Positions 60,684 to 64,000 of a stretch of DNA of 64,000 bases are shown here, piece after piece (position 1 is the first letter of the stretch; the number at the start of each line of letters is the position of its first letter). The DNA comes from Croceimicrobium hydrocarbonivorans (GTDB lineage Bacteria; Bacteroidota; Bacteroidia; Flavobacteriales; Schleiferiaceae). The notes below the pieces were generated by a model. The model saw only the letters and a program-made list of their open reading frames with translations. It ran no database searches and was not told the DNA's origin. Position numbers and translations under genes: made by a program. The stretch spans positions 999,501 to 1,063,500 of the forward strand of contig NZ_CP060139.1 of the NCBI RefSeq assembly GCF_014524565.1, read 5' to 3'.

Positions 60684-62084
60684 ATGAAAAGATTACTCGT
60701 ACTAGCTATGTCTTTGATGCTGTTCTCTGGGCAGGCACAACTTGTAAACGGGGACTTTGAAAATGGTCTGGCCCCTAGTTATTCAGCTTTCATTGAAGGC
60801 ACTAATCCACATCATCAAGACATTGTAAATGTGGGATGGAATGGGGTTACCAGTCATGGAGGTGGCGACTCGCTTATGATGGTAGATGGTATTGACGATC
60901 CGCTTGAAACCAGAGATACAGTATGGGCCCAACAAGTAACCGTAACTGCAAACACCTTATACAGCATTACCCTTTGGTTGGATGCCCGTAATTTGAGTGT
61001 AACAAATACGGTGGATTTGACCCTAAGATCAGGTGCCAGTTTTATTGGTGATATTGAGTTTACCGATGACACCACCAGTGGTTGGGTAGATTTTACCTTC
61101 ACTTTCAATTCAGGTGCGAATACCAGCATTTATTTAAACTTGCGTCAGAACAATGCAATTGGAGCATCTGATTTCAACCTGGATGACATTTCGCTTACCC
61201 CCTTGGTTGTGCCTTGTGATGTAAGCTCCAGTTTTACCTCTAAATTGGATGAAGGTACTTGTGAGTGGGAGTTTACCGCCAACTCTACTGCTAACAATGG
61301 CTCAACTAATATCGTAGCCTATTACTGGGATTTTGGTGATGGCACTACTTCTACCGACCCTAATCCTGTACACTACTACGCCACCCCCGGAAACTATAAT
61401 GTTTGCCTTACTACCTACGCTGTGAATAGCAATGGAGATTGCTGTTCAGATAAAACTTGCCGCGAAATCGAAGCAAGCTGTGAAGTTGGTCCTTGTGGAA
61501 TTGATGGAACCTTTAAGTATAACTATCTTGATAATTGTGAAATTAGCTTCTATCGCAGCATCAGCACTTCTGGCCACGTAATTAGCTATAACTGGGACTT
61601 TGGTGATGGCAATACTGGAAATGGAGCCTATGTAAACCACACTTATGCCAATGCCGGAACTTACAATGTATGCTTAAGCGTAGTGGCTATCGACAATAAT
61701 GGTGACTGCTGTACTTTCAAATACTGCGAAGAAGTAACTGTAGAAGGTTGTGATAAAAGGAAAAGAGCGATCAATTCGGGTTCAAGCAATGCCACTGAAG
61801 CTAACTCTAATGTACAAATGAGCGAGGGAATTAAAATTTACCCTAATCCCGGTAGCTCGAACTTGAACATCGACTTCATCGATCAAAAACTCGATGCCCA
61901 AAATTTAGAGATCTTGATTTTTGACCTCTCCGGCAAAAACTATTCTCAGATTGCAGCCGGTGAAAAAGTTTCCAAAAACGGAAATACCGCCATGATCAAT
62001 ATCTCAGAACTTCCTAAAGGTCTTTATATCATGCGTATTAAGAACAATGGAAAATTGATGACCCAGAAGTTTATCAAAGAATAA
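60684..62084 (+). CDS. Secreted PKD-domain protein with T9SS sorting tail (466 aa)
   Basis: Signal peptide MKRLLVLAMSLMLFSGQAQ. Residues about 20-175 look like a galactose-binding/CBM-type jelly roll (LVNGDFENGLAPSYSAF, then STSIYLNLRQN-like strands). Two PKD domains follow, marked by YWDFGDGTTSTDPNPVHYYA (about 210-262) and YNWDFGDGNTGNGAYVNHTY (about 303-350), each with extra cysteines that suggest disulfides. The C-terminus has GIKIYPNPGSSNLNIDF and GLYIMRIKNNG, a T9SS type A tail. A surface-binding role is likely. The gene is followed by a bidirectional terminator shared with the opposing regulator gene. Confidence 0.9.
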   Translation: MKRLLVLAMSLMLFSGQAQLVNGDFENGLAPSYSAFIEGTNPHHQDIVNVGWNGVTSHGGGDSLMMVDGIDDPLETRDTVWAQQVTVTANTLYSITLWLDARNLSVTNTVDLTLRSGASFIGDIEFTDDTTSGWVDFTFTFNSGANTSIYLNLRQNNAIGASDFNLDDISLTPLVVPCDVSSSFTSKLDEGTCEWEFTANSTANNGSTNIVAYYWDFGDGTTSTDPNPVHYYATPGNYNVCLTTYAVNSNGDCCSDKTCREIEASCEVGPCGIDGTFKYNYLDNCEISFYRSISTSGHVISYNWDFGDGNTGNGAYVNHTYANAGTYNVCLSVVAIDNNGDCCTFKYCEEVTVEGCDKRKRAINSGSSNATEANSNVQMSEGIKIYPNPGSSNLNIDFIDQKLDAQNLEILIFDLSGKNYSQIAAGEKVSKNGNTAMINISELPKGLYIMRIKNNGKLMTQKFIKE

Positions 62085-62100
62085 GCACTCAAGCTGCTTC

Positions 62101-62135
62101 AAAAAAAAGGCTCCCAATTTTGGGAGTTTTTTTTT
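62101..62135. terminator. Bidirectional intrinsic terminator
   Basis: CTCCCA (62111-62116) pairs with TGGGAG (62121-62126) around AATT. A T-run follows at 62127-62135 for the plus strand. An A-run at 62101-62108 provides the T-run for the minus-strand regulator gene that ends at 62140. Confidence 0.85.
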
Positions 62136-62139
62136 GTTG

Positions 62140-62895
62140 TCAGAATGCTATTTTCCCTTTTAACTTAGATATGAACCAGGGTTTCCGTTTAGAGGATAAA
62201 GGCACCTGATGCCCTTTCTCCAGCAACAAAGTGGAGGTTTTACCCTTTTGCATGGAAATCAAATAAGAAGGATTAATGATATGCTTTTTATGAACCCTAA
62301 AGAAGCCATGCGGATTGAGGAGCTTTTCATACTCTCCTATGGCTTTGCTCACCAATACCTCCTTATTGTCCAAAAAAAAGAAACGGCTGTAGCCCTGCTC
62401 TCCTTCCACTCTTATGATTTGAGAAATCTCCACAAATTCGTAACCCAACATATTGGCCAGGGCCAATTTATCCGGTTCTTGATGGAAGCTTTTCTTCAAT
62501 TCATCCAACTTCTCCTCCCCAAAACCCTGCTCTGGAATATCCTTGTATCGGGAAGTCGCCTCCACTAATTTGTCAATATTGATAGGCTTGAGCAAATAAT
62601 GCAAAGCCGAATGCTCAAAGGCTCGAATCGCATATTCATTATAAGCGGTGGTAAAGATTACCTGGTAATTTAGATCCCGAGTGGCTTCCAATACTTTAAA
62701 ACCTTCACCATCGGGCAAATCAATATCCAAGAACAATAATTCAGGTTTTAATTCCTGAATACGCTCAATGCCTTCCTTAACCGATTGGGCTTGGGCGATC
62801 AGCTCAATATGTGGACTATACTCCGAAAGCAGAGTTTCCAACAGCTCAATACTGCTTTGTTCATCATCAATAATAAGAGTTCGTATGCTTTTCAT
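62140..62895 (-). CDS. LytTR-type response regulator
   Basis: The receiver has Asp57 (LLFLDIDLPD), the FTTAYNEYA segment and Lys103 (YLLKPIN). The LytTR part begins near residue 150 (IIRVEGEQGYSRFFFLDNKE) and contains FFRVHKKHIINPSYLISM, the usual signature of DNA-binding LytTR domains. It is encoded 83 nt downstream of the partial LytS-type kinase on the minus strand. It forms a second LytS/LytTR pair in opposite orientation to the one at 51.6-55.3 kb. Confidence 0.9.
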   Translation of the reverse strand: MKSIRTLIIDDEQSSIELLETLLSEYSPHIELIAQAQSVKEGIERIQELKPELLFLDIDLPDGEGFKVLEATRDLNYQVIFTTAYNEYAIRAFEHSALHYLLKPINIDKLVEATSRYKDIPEQGFGEEKLDELKKSFHQEPDKLALANMLGYEFVEISQIIRVEGEQGYSRFFFLDNKEVLVSKAIGEYEKLLNPHGFFRVHKKHIINPSYLISMQKGKTSTLLLEKGHQVPLSSKRKPWFISKLKGKIAF

Positions 62896-62978
62896 ATCAG
62901 CGTATTCTATAGTGAGGTGGAGATTATATACCTATCTTAATACAGGGGCTACAGAGGATTCATTTCATCTAAATCCAT

Positions 62979-64000
62979 TTAAGTGTTTAAATCAATGGGG
63001 ATCAAAAGAATCACTCGGGTCCCCATGGGCTTTAAACCGTCGAATAAATCAATTATGGTGACCGGTTGATCTACCCGCTTGGGATAGGCAATTTTTAAAC
63101 GGTCAATAATATTCTGAAGCCCGATGGATTCCCCCTTCCTTCGATTATCTGCTTTTTGTTTGGCCGCCATTTCTCGACCAATGCCATTATCCTCTACTTC
63201 AATTTGGAGATTGGATTCCCTAAGACCGATTCTTAATTGAAGTAAACCGGCCGTCTCTTTAGAAGACAATCCATGCCAGAGGGCATTTTCCAAGATGGGC
63301 TGAATCAACATAGGAGGTATCAACACCCTTTCTGCACAAATCTCCTTTCCCACCTGTATATCGTAAGTAACTTTATCCTTTAGCCTCAGCATTTCTAGTT
63401 TCAGATAGTTCTCCAGCATGGCTAGTTCCTCACTTAAAGAGATCAGTCCTTTGCTGGAGCCATCCAAGATGCTGCGCATTAATTGCGAGAAATTGGACAG
63501 GTAATCATTGGCTTCCTTTTTCTGATTTCGCGCAATAAATAATTGAATGGCATTAAGGGCATTAAAGATGAAATGGGGCTTCATTTGGGCTTTTAATGCT
63601 ACTTGCTCAGCAATCAGCAATTCCCTTTTATTCGCTTCATTTCGCTTCACATAGAAAACAATTTTAAAGGAGATAAAAACCACCAAAGCTGCAAAGAGTA
63701 GCCAAACGCCTAACCAAAACCAGAGCGAGCCAAACAAGCTTTGCTTAATGCTAAAACTTTGAGATTCGATCACTTCAGACCACTGCCCATCGCCATTTTT
63801 TACGGAGAGCAGAAAAGTGTAATTACCTGCCTTGAGATTGGTATAATTCACCTTATTCTGATCAGTGCTTTGCCAAAGCTCATCCTGACCTTCCAATTTG
63901 TATTTATAGCTCAGCTCTCTGGCATCTCTAAAGGATATCCCTTCAAACTCAAAGGTCAATTCGTTTTCGGATGGTGATAGTTTGATCGGGGCTTGCTCAT
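62979..64000 (-). CDS. Sensor histidine kinase, LytS/YehU type, 5' part cut by the window end
   Basis: The reading frame stays open to the last bases of the window, so the gene begins outside. The visible part starts in a Y_Y_Y-like domain (ENELTFEFEGISFRDA, then LEGQDELWQSTDQNKVNYTN), which usually follows a Reg_prop propeller. One transmembrane helix (WFWLGVWLLFAALVVFISF) follows. The kinase has the His box QMKPHFIFNALNAIQLF, the N box ILENALWHGLSSK and DNGIGRE. It should phosphorylate the LytTR regulator encoded just downstream. Confidence 0.9.
   Translation of the reverse strand, partial: EQAPIKLSPSENELTFEFEGISFRDARELSYKYKLEGQDELWQSTDQNKVNYTNLKAGNYTFLLSVKNGDGQWSEVIESQSFSIKQSLFGSLWFWLGVWLLFAALVVFISFKIVFYVKRNEANKRELLIAEQVALKAQMKPHFIFNALNAIQLFIARNQKKEANDYLSNFSQLMRSILDGSSKGLISLSEELAMLENYLKLEMLRLKDKVTYDIQVGKEICAERVLIPPMLIQPILENALWHGLSSKETAGLLQLRIGLRESNLQIEVEDNGIGREMAAKQKADNRRKGESIGLQNIIDRLKIAYPKRVDQPVTIIDLFDGLKPMGTRVILLIPIDLNT

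Noticed and set aside
1-64000. tRNA, rRNA or known riboswitches
   Set aside because: No cloverleaf-like sequence with CCA-type ends, rRNA-like segment or recognised riboswitch aptamer was found by eye; a covariance-model search would be needed to be certain.

Overview
The window reads as chromosomal DNA of a marine-type Bacteroidota, most likely Flavobacteriales. Supporting signs are about 40% GC, A-rich ribosome-binding regions with little Shine-Dalgarno, very many short-signal lipoproteins, secreted proteins ending in type IX secretion (T9SS) sorting domains with the Y-P-N-P motif, LytS/LytTR two-component pairs with Reg_prop sensor domains, and short Crp/Fnr regulators. No phylogenetic marker gene is present, so the genus is open.

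Region 1 (1-11 kb) is a head-to-tail run of plus-strand small genes. Most are unknown lipoproteins or membrane proteins. Between about 5.9 and 9.4 kb, several resemble immunity proteins of polymorphic-toxin systems (zinc-ribbon protein, DUF6896/MafI-like protein, LURP/tubby-like protein). An HNH nuclease-like protein and a GNAT acetyltransferase are also here.

Region 2 (11-35 kb) continues the same kind of array (ankyrin, DUF1963, LRR, HEAT, SIMPL, YcxB-like, many lipoproteins). It is interrupted by five long non-coding blocks (about 11.15-12.27, 13.98-15.82, 18.12-19.64, 26.53-27.31 and 32.59-34.91 kb). All are built from one modular repeat family in the same orientation. I count 14 copies of a core around GGCACCTGAGCAGCGATAG or its variant. 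The repeats carry hairpin arms that change together and make a pseudoknot-like layout. They contain no credible gene and are the most unusual thing in the window.

Region 3 (35-50 kb) holds an MBOAT O-acyltransferase and SGNH partner, further unknown genes, an alcohol dehydrogenase/DUF4386 pair on the minus strand, a second SIMPL protein, a sulfotransferase and a LamG T9SS protein. Three Crp/Fnr regulators (12.4, 40.0 and 49.7 kb) sit beside small enzyme genes. Two of them are followed, exactly 4 nt after the stop codon, by a 14-bp 5-4-5 palindrome in front of the neighbouring gene, suggesting local FNR-type circuits.

Region 4 (51-64 kb) is a surface module. A LytS-type kinase and LytTR regulator (plus strand) and a second such pair (minus strand, kinase cut by the window end) flank a SUMF1-fold secreted protein, a 1165-residue propeller protein with an exact five-fold 21-residue GDGF repeat, and a PKD protein. 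The last two end in T9SS sorting domains.

No tRNA, rRNA, CRISPR array, transposase, integrase or phage gene was recognised. Functions given as '-like' rest on motifs read by eye, not on searches.
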